Shown one piece after another: positions 16,478-24,726 of a DNA stretch of 33,917 nt. The notes beneath the pieces were generated by a model. It was not told the origin of the DNA and searched no databases. It was given only the letters and a program-made list of their open reading frames with translations. The position numbers and the translations under genes were made by a program. Each line of letters starts with the position of its first letter. The stretch's first letter is position 1. Origin of the DNA: a virus; the IMG/VR virus record IMGVR_UViG_3300032893_000206, positions 1-33,917 of that record; one strand, given 5' to 3'.

Positions 16478-17961
16478 AGAGCCACCAATTCTGGAGCTTT
16501 AATCAGGCTCCGGAGCTTTGCAATAAAGGCATCAGGATTGACCTCTTTGATGTACATCTCCTGGGCCTCTTTATTGAATTTGAGATAGCGCCCATCCCTG
16601 ATCCGTCTAATCAGCTCTTGCTTGAAGTCTTTGACATCCACTTGAGCATCCATAAACCCGCAATACGGAGCCTGGACGTTTGAGATGACGTTCCGGCCAT
16701 TGATAAGCATCCGGCGAATGGCCTCATCTACCGTCGGGAAGTCTTTGAAGGAAACAAGCATGGAGTAATCTTCGACTTTGCAGATGGGATTGGTCTTAAA
16801 GTCCAGATCGTCTATCTGGATGTAAGGCAAGTCCTGTTTGATGGTCCGAATGATCGGATGCCAGCGCTCGTCAATATCGAGTAATACTCTATATTTCTCA
16901 GGAAGCTTGGTTTCCGCGTCTGTGACCTCAGAAGGTAAAGGAAGGATTTCTGGGTCAGGAAGGCCGACAAAGTTAAAGAACTTCGCCAACCGCTTCTGAG
17001 AAAAGATTTCATTGACGAAATGGTAATCAACTTCCTTCTTGCAATGCTCTAGGCAAGTGACCATCTTAGCGCCTGGGATCTGCTCTAGGGCCTCAATGTC
17101 CCAGGGCATCCAATACTGGACCTTGACGCAATCAGTCGGAGCATTGGCGAAGCGGATATTCTCCCCAAAACCTAAGTTAAAGGCTAGTTTGTAGTCATTG
17201 TGCCGAAAGTCAAAAAATTGGTTAAAGTCGGCATCCATCAAACGGGCAATATGTTGGCCCTTGAGCTTATGCATGGAAGAGCCAATCACAATATCCCTTA
17301 CCGGAATGCCATGCTTCTCTTGCACCCGGCGCAGCGTGGCTCTGAAGTTGATGTCATTCCAGGCTTGGCCAGAGATGCTTTCTTTATCCGGAAGCTCCGT
17401 AATAAAGCCGTATCCCTCGATATAAGAGCCCTTGCCGCCCTTTTCTACGACCGTCAGCCATAAATCCCAATCCTGGGCGCCCTGTAAGCTCTCATCGAAC
17501 CCTGGGAAGATTTCGCGCTTCATGGGAAACATCGTGGCTATGTAATTCCCGCAAGTGAGCAAATAAGGGTCAAACATCTGGCCAGCTACCCCCCCCTGGC
17601 CACTGGCAAATTCGTAGCCGGAATACACAAAGTCGGCATCTGTAGTCTCAAATTCCTCAATCCATCTAGCCGCCATTTCTGGCTTGGCATAACAATCCGC
17701 GTCCCAGAACGAGACAAAAGCCCCCTTGGAATGCTTGAAGCCTTCATTCCTGGCCTTGGGCGCTCCCCCATGCTCAATCACCACTTGCTCCGTTTTGTAT
17801 TTCATGGCGATCTTCTCAAGCTCTGGATCGCAACCATCAAAGACGCAGATCACCTCAAAATCCTTGAAGCTCATGTCAAAGAGCGACTTCAAGCACCGTT
17901 CAAAGACATCGGGAGGCTTCTTATAGACCGGGATGATGAACGATAACAGTGGATTCTTCAT
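16474..17961 (-). CDS. Two-domain glycosyltransferase (GT2 N-terminal domain), 495 aa
   Basis: The start is set at ATG 17961 (MKNPLLSFIIPVYKK), which overlaps the upstream stop as ATGA; an open frame runs 66 bases further up but only through the small secreted gene. Residues 1-230 are a GT2 domain with SFIIPVYKK, VFDGCDPEL and the metal site FWDADC (DAD at 87-89). Residues about 231-495 form a second domain (FGENIRFANAPTDCVKVQYW, NGRNVISNVQAPYCGFMD) that looks like a GT-B-type C-terminal half, with motifs too divergent to class. A bifunctional enzyme making a two-sugar unit is possible. It has no membrane helices. Confidence 0.88.
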   Translation of the reverse strand: MKNPLLSFIIPVYKKPPDVFERCLKSLFDMSFKDFEVICVFDGCDPELEKIAMKYKTEQVVIEHGGAPKARNEGFKHSKGAFVSFWDADCYAKPEMAARWIEEFETTDADFVYSGYEFASGQGGVAGQMFDPYLLTCGNYIATMFPMKREIFPGFDESLQGAQDWDLWLTVVEKGGKGSYIEGYGFITELPDKESISGQAWNDINFRATLRRVQEKHGIPVRDIVIGSSMHKLKGQHIARLMDADFNQFFDFRHNDYKLAFNLGFGENIRFANAPTDCVKVQYWMPWDIEALEQIPGAKMVTCLEHCKKEVDYHFVNEIFSQKRLAKFFNFVGLPDPEILPLPSEVTDAETKLPEKYRVLLDIDERWHPIIRTIKQDLPYIQIDDLDFKTNPICKVEDYSMLVSFKDFPTVDEAIRRMLINGRNVISNVQAPYCGFMDAQVDVKDFKQELIRRIRDGRYLKFNKEAQEMYIKEVNPDAFIAKLRSLIKAPELVAL

Positions 17962-18215
17962 TTGCAAACCGTTCCCGTTGAAAGAACAAAACCATTTTGT
18001 GCAGTAGTGGCTTCCGTTGAAACGCAAATAGTCCCTACTCCGCCATTGGCTGTACAGTTATTGCAAACAACCACTTGGCCGGTATAAGTCGGCGTTGATT
18101 GAGCAACCTGCGTTAATGTCAATACTGATATAGCCGATGGAGCAGGTACGTTAACGGTGGCTGCATATAGCGCCCCGCATAATCCCAAAGGTCCGATAAT
18201 GATTAGCTTTTTCAT
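17958..18215 (-). CDS. Small secreted protein with signal peptide, 85 aa
   Basis: The N-terminus MKKLIIIGPLGLCGALYAA is a signal peptide. The mature part has four or more cysteines (VVVCNNCTANGGVGTICVS ... TGTVCK) that could pair outside the cell. A strong Shine-Dalgarno (AGGAGG, 6 bases before ATG) sits over the preceding gene's stop. The preceding gene is a paralogue of the 77-residue protein that precedes the fibre gene, so this pair copies the layout '77-residue gene then secreted gene'. The PTYTGQVVVCNNC segment resembles phage fibre connectors. Function is unknown. Confidence 0.75.
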   Translation of the reverse strand: MKKLIIIGPLGLCGALYAATVNVPAPSAISVLTLTQVAQSTPTYTGQVVVCNNCTANGGVGTICVSTEATTAQNGFVLSTGTVCK

Positions 18216-18223
18216 ATACCCTC

Positions 18224-18457
18224 CTATTGCCCTGCCACAGGGACGTTAATTAACGATTGCAAGGTCGTTGCCACAGTCGGCTGATTGGTAGCGATATTTT
18301 GAATCAACGTCTTGATCGAACTTGCCGATGTCCCAGTAGGGACCATCACCTGAACGGGCTGCATTGTTCGCGTTCCGTCTGTCACCGAAATGAATAGGTA
18401 AGTATTTGTGCCATCGTCTGACGCGCCGACAAGTGTTGCAGAGTATGGATTAGCCAT
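18224..18457 (-). CDS. Small protein, 77 aa (paralogue of 5667-5900)
   Basis: The product starts MANPYSATLVGASDDGTN and ends INVPVAGQ. It has the same length as the product at 5667-5900 and aligns with it along its full length, sharing MANPY, DGTNxY, DG, GTxA, NQP and GQ. It overlaps the upstream glycosyltransferase gene by 8 bases. It lies immediately before a signal-peptide gene, as its paralogue does. The function is unknown. Confidence 0.8.
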   Translation of the reverse strand: MANPYSATLVGASDDGTNTYLFISVTDGTRTMQPVQVMVPTGTSASSIKTLIQNIATNQPTVATTLQSLINVPVAGQ

Positions 18458-19274
18458 TGGGTATTAGCTCCTTTTTGAAGGCATCAAATTCCTTCTTGTA
18501 TTGTTCAAAGACAAAAGGAACTGGCTCCGTTGTCTTTGCAAATTCAAAGCGCCCAAACTCTAGAGAAGTCGGTTCAAGCGTGACTCGTGGATGCTGAATC
18601 GCATTTTCTTCAATAAATTCGTCGGTATATCGTGGATAAAGCGTCTTGAGACATAATTTCATCTTCTCTAAGCGCCGAGAGTAGTCCTTTAACTCGCAGT
18701 AGTGGTTAATTTTTATGCCAGAATCGGCTACTTGGTAGGGATACTTGGAGAATTCTTCTCCATAGTGGCGATAGGAATTGCCGGTAATATCTCGATGATA
18801 AAAGTCCTCGTTCTGTGAACCGTAAGCTCCCGCATAATGGAGACCAAATTTTCTTGCGTGGATGTTTTTCCATCGAGTTGCACGTCCTTTTGTGATTTCA
18901 GTTTGAAAATCTCCCGCAAAGCTCTTAATCGTCGTCCACCAGGCCAAAGGCCCCTGCTCTAATGGCTTAAATTCGGTGATTATCATGTCGGGATGCAAGA
19001 AAATGATCGCATCCCCTGTGGCTTTCTCGATACAAGCGTTAAAAGCCGCGTCATAAGCCGCCGTGTCGGAAGGGTGAAAATTCGGATGACGGAAAGCGAT
19101 CAACTTCTCATGCGCGTAGGTTTTTTTGATGTGGTTTAGGAGTTCTCGCGTTCCATCATCCGACTTCTCATCCAAAGCGTAAATAAATTGGCAGATATAG
19201 GGCAGAGCCGCCATCACGGAGTAGCCAATAAAGTCCACCTCGTTCAATACGGGGGCAATCGCTGTGAGTTTCAA
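18450..19274 (-). CDS. Glycosyltransferase family 2-like, 274 aa
   Basis: The N-terminus AIAPVLNEVDFIGYSV and the segment IYALDEKSDDGTRELL match the GT-A fold, in which the Asp-rich DEKSDDGT binds the nucleotide. IIFLHPDMIITEF is the place of the usual DxD strand, though the motif here is HPD. The C-terminal part (residues about 130-274) is helical and rich in Tyr/Phe/Lys. The start overlaps the methyltransferase stop as ATGA (19271-19274). It is part of the sugar cassette. Glycosyl transfer to an unknown acceptor is likely; the weak DxD lowers confidence in full activity. Confidence 0.8.
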   Translation of the reverse strand: MKLTAIAPVLNEVDFIGYSVMAALPYICQFIYALDEKSDDGTRELLNHIKKTYAHEKLIAFRHPNFHPSDTAAYDAAFNACIEKATGDAIIFLHPDMIITEFKPLEQGPLAWWTTIKSFAGDFQTEITKGRATRWKNIHARKFGLHYAGAYGSQNEDFYHRDITGNSYRHYGEEFSKYPYQVADSGIKINHYCELKDYSRRLEKMKLCLKTLYPRYTDEFIEENAIQHPRVTLEPTSLEFGRFEFAKTTEPVPFVFEQYKKEFDAFKKELIPNG

Positions 19275-19870
19275 GCGGTAGCCTCCATGGTGAGTGAAAT
19301 AGGGTCCTTATTCACCGTATCAACGTTGTGTGAACAGTCTTTGATCCCATACGGCATCCATTTAAGTTTCTTCATGTTTTTGAATCCGGCTTTATGCAGA
19401 AGATTCAGAAGTACAGGGAATGTAAAACCCGTATAGTGAAAAGCTAAATCGTAGCCTTGATCTCCCCAAAGAATATTGCGGATATAATCACCCATTCCTA
19501 ACTTCAAATAGAGCCTTATCGCTGCGTCAAAATCGGGGACAGAAACAAACAACTTTCCTCCAGGCCGCAAAACCCTGTGCCATTCTTCAAGCACATAAAG
19601 CGTCCTTTGATGCGAGAAGTGTTCTAGGCAATGCGAGGCGTAAATCTCTTCTACGGTCTTATCCTTGCAGAACGAAAGGTCTGAAATATCTGAGACATAA
19701 TCGACTGTAGGCCCAGACTTCAAATCAACCGTCTTAAAGCCCGGTATGACCGTATCCCGGCCACCCAGGTTCAACTTGATCGCTTCCCCAGCCTCTAAAC
19801 AGTTCCCGTTTACCCTAGATGCGTCCATCTTGGGTGCTGTTGACTGCTTAGAGGCCAGGGTCGCTTTCAT
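19271..19870 (-). CDS. SAM-dependent methyltransferase, class I, 199 aa
   Basis: Motif I appears as KLNLGGRD (residues 32-39), the acidic SAM-ribose residue as KTVDL (D49), and the later strand as YASHCLEHF (78-85) followed by LRPGGKLFVSVPDF (101-114). This is the Methyltransf_11-like pattern, typical of enzymes found in glycan gene clusters. It has one catalytic domain and no target-recognition domain, so DNA methylation is unlikely. Methylation of a sugar or lipid intermediate is more consistent with the neighbouring glycosyltransferases. It starts 4 bases after the coat gene stop. Confidence 0.88.
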   Translation of the reverse strand: MKATLASKQSTAPKMDASRVNGNCLEAGEAIKLNLGGRDTVIPGFKTVDLKSGPTVDYVSDISDLSFCKDKTVEEIYASHCLEHFSHQRTLYVLEEWHRVLRPGGKLFVSVPDFDAAIRLYLKLGMGDYIRNILWGDQGYDLAFHYTGFTFPVLLNLLHKAGFKNMKKLKWMPYGIKDCSHNVDTVNKDPISLTMEATA

Positions 19871-19874
19871 TTAC

Positions 19875-20918
19875 TTAGAGCTTCTCGTGAACGAACAACA
19901 ATCGACCCGCCGAAGGATTCAAGGCCACGGCCACGCCGTAGATCTTGTAGGTCACATCGACGAATTGATCGAAGGGATCGTTCTTGTCTGGTCCTCGTGC
20001 CACAATCATTTTGACGTTCCCGTCTAGCGACGTGAAGCCAAAGGCTTGCTGGCCGAAGATAAAGACTGCGTTGACGCTATGTGCAGTTACCGCATAGCGT
20101 GGAGCTAGGGCTGACTGAACGAAGCGAACCCCGTTAACCGCCATTCCTACCTCACCTTTGTACATGGTCTCTTTCGAGTTCTGATACTGGTTCCAGTCTT
20201 TCCAGTTCGTGTCTTTCATAAGTGTATGAAGCGCATTGGGATGCGCGTAGCCCACGAAATACCCATCAGCAAAGGGCTTCGCGAATTTGCCGCGAAGCAC
20301 CGTGACGGTTTTACGAATGGAGTAGGTGGAAAGCATCGCCGAGAATGTCGGGGCCGTCTTTGACACCGCCGATAGGCGGGTCACAGATGCTCCGAAGATA
20401 GCAGGGAATTGGAATTGAATGTCATTCGCTTCCGTCCCTGTGGTCGCGCAGAAGGCAGACGCAACGGATGACATGTAAGCAGAAAAGTTAGTTGTGCTAA
20501 CTTGGTTCTTATTGATGTCAGCCTTGTAAATCCCCATCTGGCACATTCTTTCTACGGTTTCAGCCGCCGAGTCCGCTAAGCGTTCCATCGCTCCGTTGAC
20601 GGCATCAAAGATGGTCGTCATGGTGGTGAGGTCGGTCAGTTTCACTCCGCGTCCGTAACCTGCAATCGTGCCCGAGACTTTACGAGAAGAAAGCGCGATC
20701 AGGGAGTTCGCCGTACCTTCTGAGAGGGTAGACGATGCTCCGGTGATGCGGTTCCATCCGTTAAAAGTCGCGGTGGTACCTGTCCGCAGAGGGAGCTCAT
20801 CGCGTTGCGCGAACTCGATCAGCGGAGTTTTAGGGACTAACGTCGCAATAATCTTGCGGCTGAACCAACTCAGCAGCATGTTATTTAACGTAGTCGTGGT
20901 TGTATTAGTATCGGCCAT
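19875..20918 (-). CDS. Major capsid protein, N4-gp56 family, 347 aa
   Basis: The N-terminal helix (LLSWFSRKIIATLVPKTPL), then RDELPLRTGTTATFNGWNR and the segment STLSEGTANSLIALS, KVSGTIAGYGRGVKLTDLTTM, are the hallmark layout of N4-gp56/P22-type HK97-fold coat proteins. The C-terminal region (FIFGQQAFGFTSLDG, NDPFDQFVDVTYKIYGVAV) is the usual final P-domain strand set with an aromatic-rich end. The length of 347 fits the family. It follows the scaffold gene. The start at ATG 20918 has only a weak ribosome-binding site, unusual for the most expressed virion gene; an AGGAG lies about 17 bases upstream. Confidence 0.92.
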   Translation of the reverse strand: MADTNTTTTTLNNMLLSWFSRKIIATLVPKTPLIEFAQRDELPLRTGTTATFNGWNRITGASSTLSEGTANSLIALSSRKVSGTIAGYGRGVKLTDLTTMTTIFDAVNGAMERLADSAAETVERMCQMGIYKADINKNQVSTTNFSAYMSSVASAFCATTGTEANDIQFQFPAIFGASVTRLSAVSKTAPTFSAMLSTYSIRKTVTVLRGKFAKPFADGYFVGYAHPNALHTLMKDTNWKDWNQYQNSKETMYKGEVGMAVNGVRFVQSALAPRYAVTAHSVNAVFIFGQQAFGFTSLDGNVKMIVARGPDKNDPFDQFVDVTYKIYGVAVALNPSAGRLLFVHEKL

Positions 20919-20993
20919 TTGTATCTACTAGGCTCCTGGGCTTCTTACAGCTTGCCTTCCTAGTCCTTGAAAGCACTCATCTATTAGCGGACG

Positions 20994-21971
20994 CTACTGC
21001 TGCCAAAGATGACGAGTCATTTCTCGCAGTTGCTCTTCTAAGGCTTTGCCTTCAGGAGAGTAAGGACTCACCTGTTGCACCTGTTGATAAGCGGTCTGCG
21101 GTGTGACTTGTCCTGGCAACGTCGAGACAGAAGGTGGTGATCCCCGCCCTAACGTCGGCGTGGGAGTGCTGGGCTGTGCTGGAGGTTGATTCACCTCGCC
21201 CAATCGCAACCGTTCCTTGACTTCATTCCAAGCGGCTTTATGAGGGTTCTTTAAGCGCATCATGCCGGGATCTTCATCCAAGATCTGATTGACCATTTGA
21301 TTCAACCTGGGATCTAAGAATCTCGGATCTTGCTGGGCCAGATTCGCTACGTTCTGGCGCATGGCCGCAAGCCGGCGCTGCTCTTCATCTTGCTGAAAAC
21401 GCTCTAAGACCGGAGCGAGCTTCGTGGCAGATATGGCCTCGGACAACTTGATGACCGTATCTACGGGATCTCGCTGGAAGTCTTGATAGATGCGCTGTTG
21501 TAATGCCTGTGGATCTTGAACGGGAGCCTGTTGAACCGGGGGAGGCGGCATCTGGCTTTGGATCTCCGCTTTCTTTTGCCCTAGTTTATGCAGCTTCTTT
21601 TCTCGCTCCTGGTATTCCAAGAGGAGTTCATCCACAGTCTTTTGCTTCTGCTGTAATGCCTCATTAAGTCGCTCGGAAGAAGCCTTGATTTTATCTTCGT
21701 CCGCTGTCCCATCCGGTTTCATGAACTTCTGCGGAACGGTGATTTGGGGCGCTGGTGTCGCTACAGGTTGTCCCTGAGGGGCCTGCGGCAATACGACCTG
21801 TGTCTGCAAATCATCCGATCCCTGAGCGGCCGCTTGCTGAAACATAGCGCGTATCTGAGCCTCTTCGTCCACCGTCGGGGCTTTCGCTTCGGCTCCCGAT
21901 TGTGATGCGACGAAAGGCGGAGGCGTTTGATTCAGTTCTGCCGCCGTCTTGATTTCTGTTACTTCAGCCAT
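20994..21971 (-). CDS. Probable scaffolding protein, 325 aa
   Basis: The gene sits directly before the coat gene, has AAAGGAG 5 bases before the ATG, and encodes a hydrophilic protein rich in Gln, Pro, Glu and Ala. It has a coiled-coil middle (LNEALQQKQKTVDELLLEYQ, LHKLGQKKAEIQSQ at about 105-145) and a helical C-terminus. Scaffolds of P22-like phages have this composition, position and length (P22 gp8 is about 300 residues). Residues 230-245 (LDEDPGMMRLKNPHKAAWNE) may form a helix-turn. It would guide coat assembly and leave the head. Confidence 0.75.
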   Translation of the reverse strand: MAEVTEIKTAAELNQTPPPFVASQSGAEAKAPTVDEEAQIRAMFQQAAAQGSDDLQTQVVLPQAPQGQPVATPAPQITVPQKFMKPDGTADEDKIKASSERLNEALQQKQKTVDELLLEYQEREKKLHKLGQKKAEIQSQMPPPPVQQAPVQDPQALQQRIYQDFQRDPVDTVIKLSEAISATKLAPVLERFQQDEEQRRLAAMRQNVANLAQQDPRFLDPRLNQMVNQILDEDPGMMRLKNPHKAAWNEVKERLRLGEVNQPPAQPSTPTPTLGRGSPPSVSTLPGQVTPQTAYQQVQQVSPYSPEGKALEEQLREMTRHLWQQ

Positions 21972-22001
21972 GATGTCTCCTTTTGTGAGTCCCTCGCGGG
22001 A

Positions 22002-22370
22002 TTATTCACTTTGTCGCAGATCTAGAGGCGCCGCCGTCGCTTGAGCTATTCGCTCGGCACGTCGGTTCTGGCTCTCAAGATCCTCTCTTTCGGATTCGAT
22101 TAACTGCTTCGCTTCCAAAATTTTGTTCAAGACAAACAAAATCGCTCTGCGCCGCATGGCTAGTTGCCGCCATTCGGTATCGGCTGTGTCGTCCATAAGG
22201 CGATCTAGCTTGATGTTTAACTGCCAGATCTCGTCCTCTAAGGACTTCATCCATACATGCCTGACCGTCTGATCGGCTAAAGCCGCCATGACTTCCTCTA
22301 TCTTTCCATCATCAAAGTTAGACTTAGAGGGCTCTAAGACTTTCTTGATCCATGCGGTAAAGGGCTTCAT
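22002..22370 (-). CDS. Small helical virion-region protein, 122 aa
   Basis: The start overlaps the portal stop as ATGA (22367-22370). The product is almost all helix and highly charged (LEDEIWQLNIKLDRLMDD, RRAILFVLNKILEAKQLIES), with a coiled-coil pattern in residues 45-110. A small gene between portal and scaffold is common in P22-like genomes, but I did not recognise a family. A head-assembly role is inferred from position. Confidence 0.75.
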   Translation of the reverse strand: MKPFTAWIKKVLEPSKSNFDDGKIEEVMAALADQTVRHVWMKSLEDEIWQLNIKLDRLMDDTADTEWRQLAMRRRAILFVLNKILEAKQLIESEREDLESQNRRAERIAQATAAPLDLRQSE

Positions 22371-24592
22371 GCGACGGGTTGCCTCCGAATCGGCTTAGGC
22401 AAGAAAGAAGGCTGATTGCCTCTTGGGCCGCCTTTCATCCCAGGCGCCATCATCTTTGAGTTGGGAGTCGCATTCTGAGCTACAGAATGGTTAGGCGAAA
22501 TGGGCCCAGCCCCAGGCCCTAATGGGCCAAGACTCGGAGGCTTTGGAGGTGCTCCATTTTGGGGCGGGGCAGTCTCACCCATCCCCGGCGGAGGCATGGG
22601 CGGCATAAGATTAGGCGCTTGCGGTATTCCCGGCATAAATGGGAATGGCGGGAACCAGCTCTTTGCCTCTGGTATCGTCTGAAGCTTCTCTAAGACAAAC
22701 TGCAAGGCGCTTGAAATGTTCATCTGGCCTGGGGGAAGCATTGTCCCTACTTTGATCGCATCCATGACTTGCGCCGATTTGACGATCTTGTTCTCCATCG
22801 AGAAGATTCCCATGGGTCTAAACCTGTAGCTTTCAGCAACCATTTCCGGTGGAACAAAAACAAAGGCCAGATACCGGGGAACCATGTGGGGTATGGGAGG
22901 CGCTGGGGGTAGTGGCATCTGACCTGGCATTGGAGGCGGTGGAGGCGGGGGCTGAAGCATCCCGATTTGAACAGGTGTATCTCCTAGGATCGCCTTCATG
23001 TCCTCGGGCTGCAGGTTCCCATAAATAAGCGAGTAAATCCGTTCGCAAGCTTCCGTTAGGAACTGCGACTCAATAATCATTCCGTAAGCCGCAAGGCGCT
23101 CATTGAACATCTGCTTCATGAGTTCCATGCCGCCCAGCGTTTGATTGGAGTCTTTAGGGCCTACCGCTGATGCGCTTGCTACCGTGTTAGCGCCCGTCCG
23201 GTCCCTGATCTGACGCTCAATTTCCATCGTTTCTTTGTAGGCGCTAGACGAAACATCTGGGAATTCAAGAGGCGTTAAAACTTTGCGGATATCATCAGAA
23301 ACTTGATCTTTGATTCGGACAATACCACCGGGCTGGGAATTGAGGTCTTTGCGGTTGACAATCGCCTTTTCAAATACGGCGATCATCTTGTTCATAATCA
23401 GATTGACGTTATCGACTCTTTGGTTCCTGATCTCGTTAATCTCGTCTTGCTCATCAAGAATAAGCTCTATTACGCCCTTGCCATACGGCTCACCGGTTCT
23501 TATGTAATCGACTTTGACGATGGAGTTATAGCCCTCTACGTTCTCATTTTCCATCGAGGCCAAGAGCCATGCGCCAGAAGCCACTAAGACGCGGCCGGGA
23601 ACTAGCTCTTCAGCTTGCGGACCATCAGGAATGTCAAAGTTGATCCATTTGCGGGGAATAGGGGCCTCAAGCTCCCAGATGGTATGGCGCTTCTCATAGG
23701 TGGACCAGATGCGGGTTAGGTCGATAAACTTACGATCAGCCTTAGAAGTTCTTAGATCATCGTCGAATCTTTCCCCCTCCACGACTCCGTAAAGATCCTG
23801 TGATACATCAAAGAACTTGCCCGACTTGATCCCGTCCATGATCCAGCCATACGACTTCTTTTCGCGGTGAAGGATCTTATCCCATGTCGTTGTATTGGGT
23901 TCTGGGAAGATATTGCGAATGTGAACGTACTCGGCTCTTAGGCAATTCCTGAGTAAGACTTGTTTGGGAGCCATGCCAAAGCCCTGGAAGGGCGGCGTTC
24001 CCATGGGCGCTTGCCCGGTAAGCTGCGGACCCGTTAAAGACTGAGCGAAGTCTTGCGGATTCTGCGTGATGGGAACTTTGCGCTTCCGGGTATCAATCTT
24101 CTTTTCCCACCAAAGCTTCATAAAGCCCGATCCATACCGGCATCCTTCTTTCATCGCGTCATAGAAGGCCAAGTCAAACTTCGCCTTATGCATCTCGTAT
24201 TCTGTGGCATCTTGGATCAACTCGGCTTGAAGAGAATCGCCATCAGGACCGGGTTGGACCTCTACGACAGGCTTCGGAGCAAACATGATCTTGAATATCG
24301 AGTTGGAAATGATCTCGACATTCTGCACCGCGACTCCCACAAACATATGCGATTGCCACGGCTCTTTACGCCCTAGTAATACTGGGTCATAGAGCGAGTG
24401 GTAGTTGCGGTCAAACTTATCCCATTGGGCGTGATAGCGCGTACTTCGCCAATCCCATGAGGCCCGATAGAAGGACTTTACATAGGCGGTCAACTCCTCT
24501 TTCCGCTGAATCGCAAGCTGGCTATCGCCAGGACGCGCCGATTGAAGCGGGAACGTATTGGCATCGGGTTGATTAGGAAGTCCTTGGACCAT
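22367..24592 (-). CDS. Portal protein, P22-like, 741 aa
   Basis: The length (741) is close to P22 gp1 (725). Typical segments are FYRASWDWRSTRYHAQWDKF, GRKEPWQSHMFVGVAVQNVE, MKEGCRYGSGFMKLWWEKK, YIRTGEPYGKGVIELILDEQ, and the helical part DEINEIRNQRVDNVNLIMNK near 385-405. The C-terminal 190 residues are Pro-rich (PPPPPPMPG near 550 and several more Pro/Gly blocks to the end), an unstructured extension in place of the long barrel helix of P22. It forms the ring at one vertex through which DNA is packaged. The start overlaps the upstream small gene as TAATG. Confidence 0.92.
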   Translation of the reverse strand: MVQGLPNQPDANTFPLQSARPGDSQLAIQRKEELTAYVKSFYRASWDWRSTRYHAQWDKFDRNYHSLYDPVLLGRKEPWQSHMFVGVAVQNVEIISNSIFKIMFAPKPVVEVQPGPDGDSLQAELIQDATEYEMHKAKFDLAFYDAMKEGCRYGSGFMKLWWEKKIDTRKRKVPITQNPQDFAQSLTGPQLTGQAPMGTPPFQGFGMAPKQVLLRNCLRAEYVHIRNIFPEPNTTTWDKILHREKKSYGWIMDGIKSGKFFDVSQDLYGVVEGERFDDDLRTSKADRKFIDLTRIWSTYEKRHTIWELEAPIPRKWINFDIPDGPQAEELVPGRVLVASGAWLLASMENENVEGYNSIVKVDYIRTGEPYGKGVIELILDEQDEINEIRNQRVDNVNLIMNKMIAVFEKAIVNRKDLNSQPGGIVRIKDQVSDDIRKVLTPLEFPDVSSSAYKETMEIERQIRDRTGANTVASASAVGPKDSNQTLGGMELMKQMFNERLAAYGMIIESQFLTEACERIYSLIYGNLQPEDMKAILGDTPVQIGMLQPPPPPPPMPGQMPLPPAPPIPHMVPRYLAFVFVPPEMVAESYRFRPMGIFSMENKIVKSAQVMDAIKVGTMLPPGQMNISSALQFVLEKLQTIPEAKSWFPPFPFMPGIPQAPNLMPPMPPPGMGETAPPQNGAPPKPPSLGPLGPGAGPISPNHSVAQNATPNSKMMAPGMKGGPRGNQPSFLPKPIRRQPVA

Positions 24593-24726
24593 TAGTTTGT
24601 CCTCACATGATCGCTACAGACATACGTCTGACCGGGTTCTTTTAAGTTCATGCACCCCGGAACTACACAATGCTTTTCCGTTTTCTCTTTCCGTTTAACG
24701 AAAAGAGATTTCAGCCAACCCCACAT
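24592..24726 (-). CDS. Small zinc-ribbon-like protein, 44 aa
   Basis: The ATG at 24726 directly follows the preceding stop (TAAATG), and the stop overlaps the portal start as TAATG. The product MWGWLKSLFVKRKEKTEKHC has an amphipathic basic start, then VVPGC and YVCSDH, giving a C-x4-C ... C-x2-H zinc-binding pattern. It is too short for standard gene callers, but the exact join to both neighbours makes it convincing. Its function is unknown. Confidence 0.75.
   Translation of the reverse strand: MWGWLKSLFVKRKEKTEKHCVVPGCMNLKEPGQTYVCSDHVRTN

Noticed and set aside
22500-22682. Rightward Gly-rich frame opposite the portal C-terminus
   Set aside because: It is the complement of the Pro-rich tail of the portal gene; the Gly/Pro symmetry explains it.
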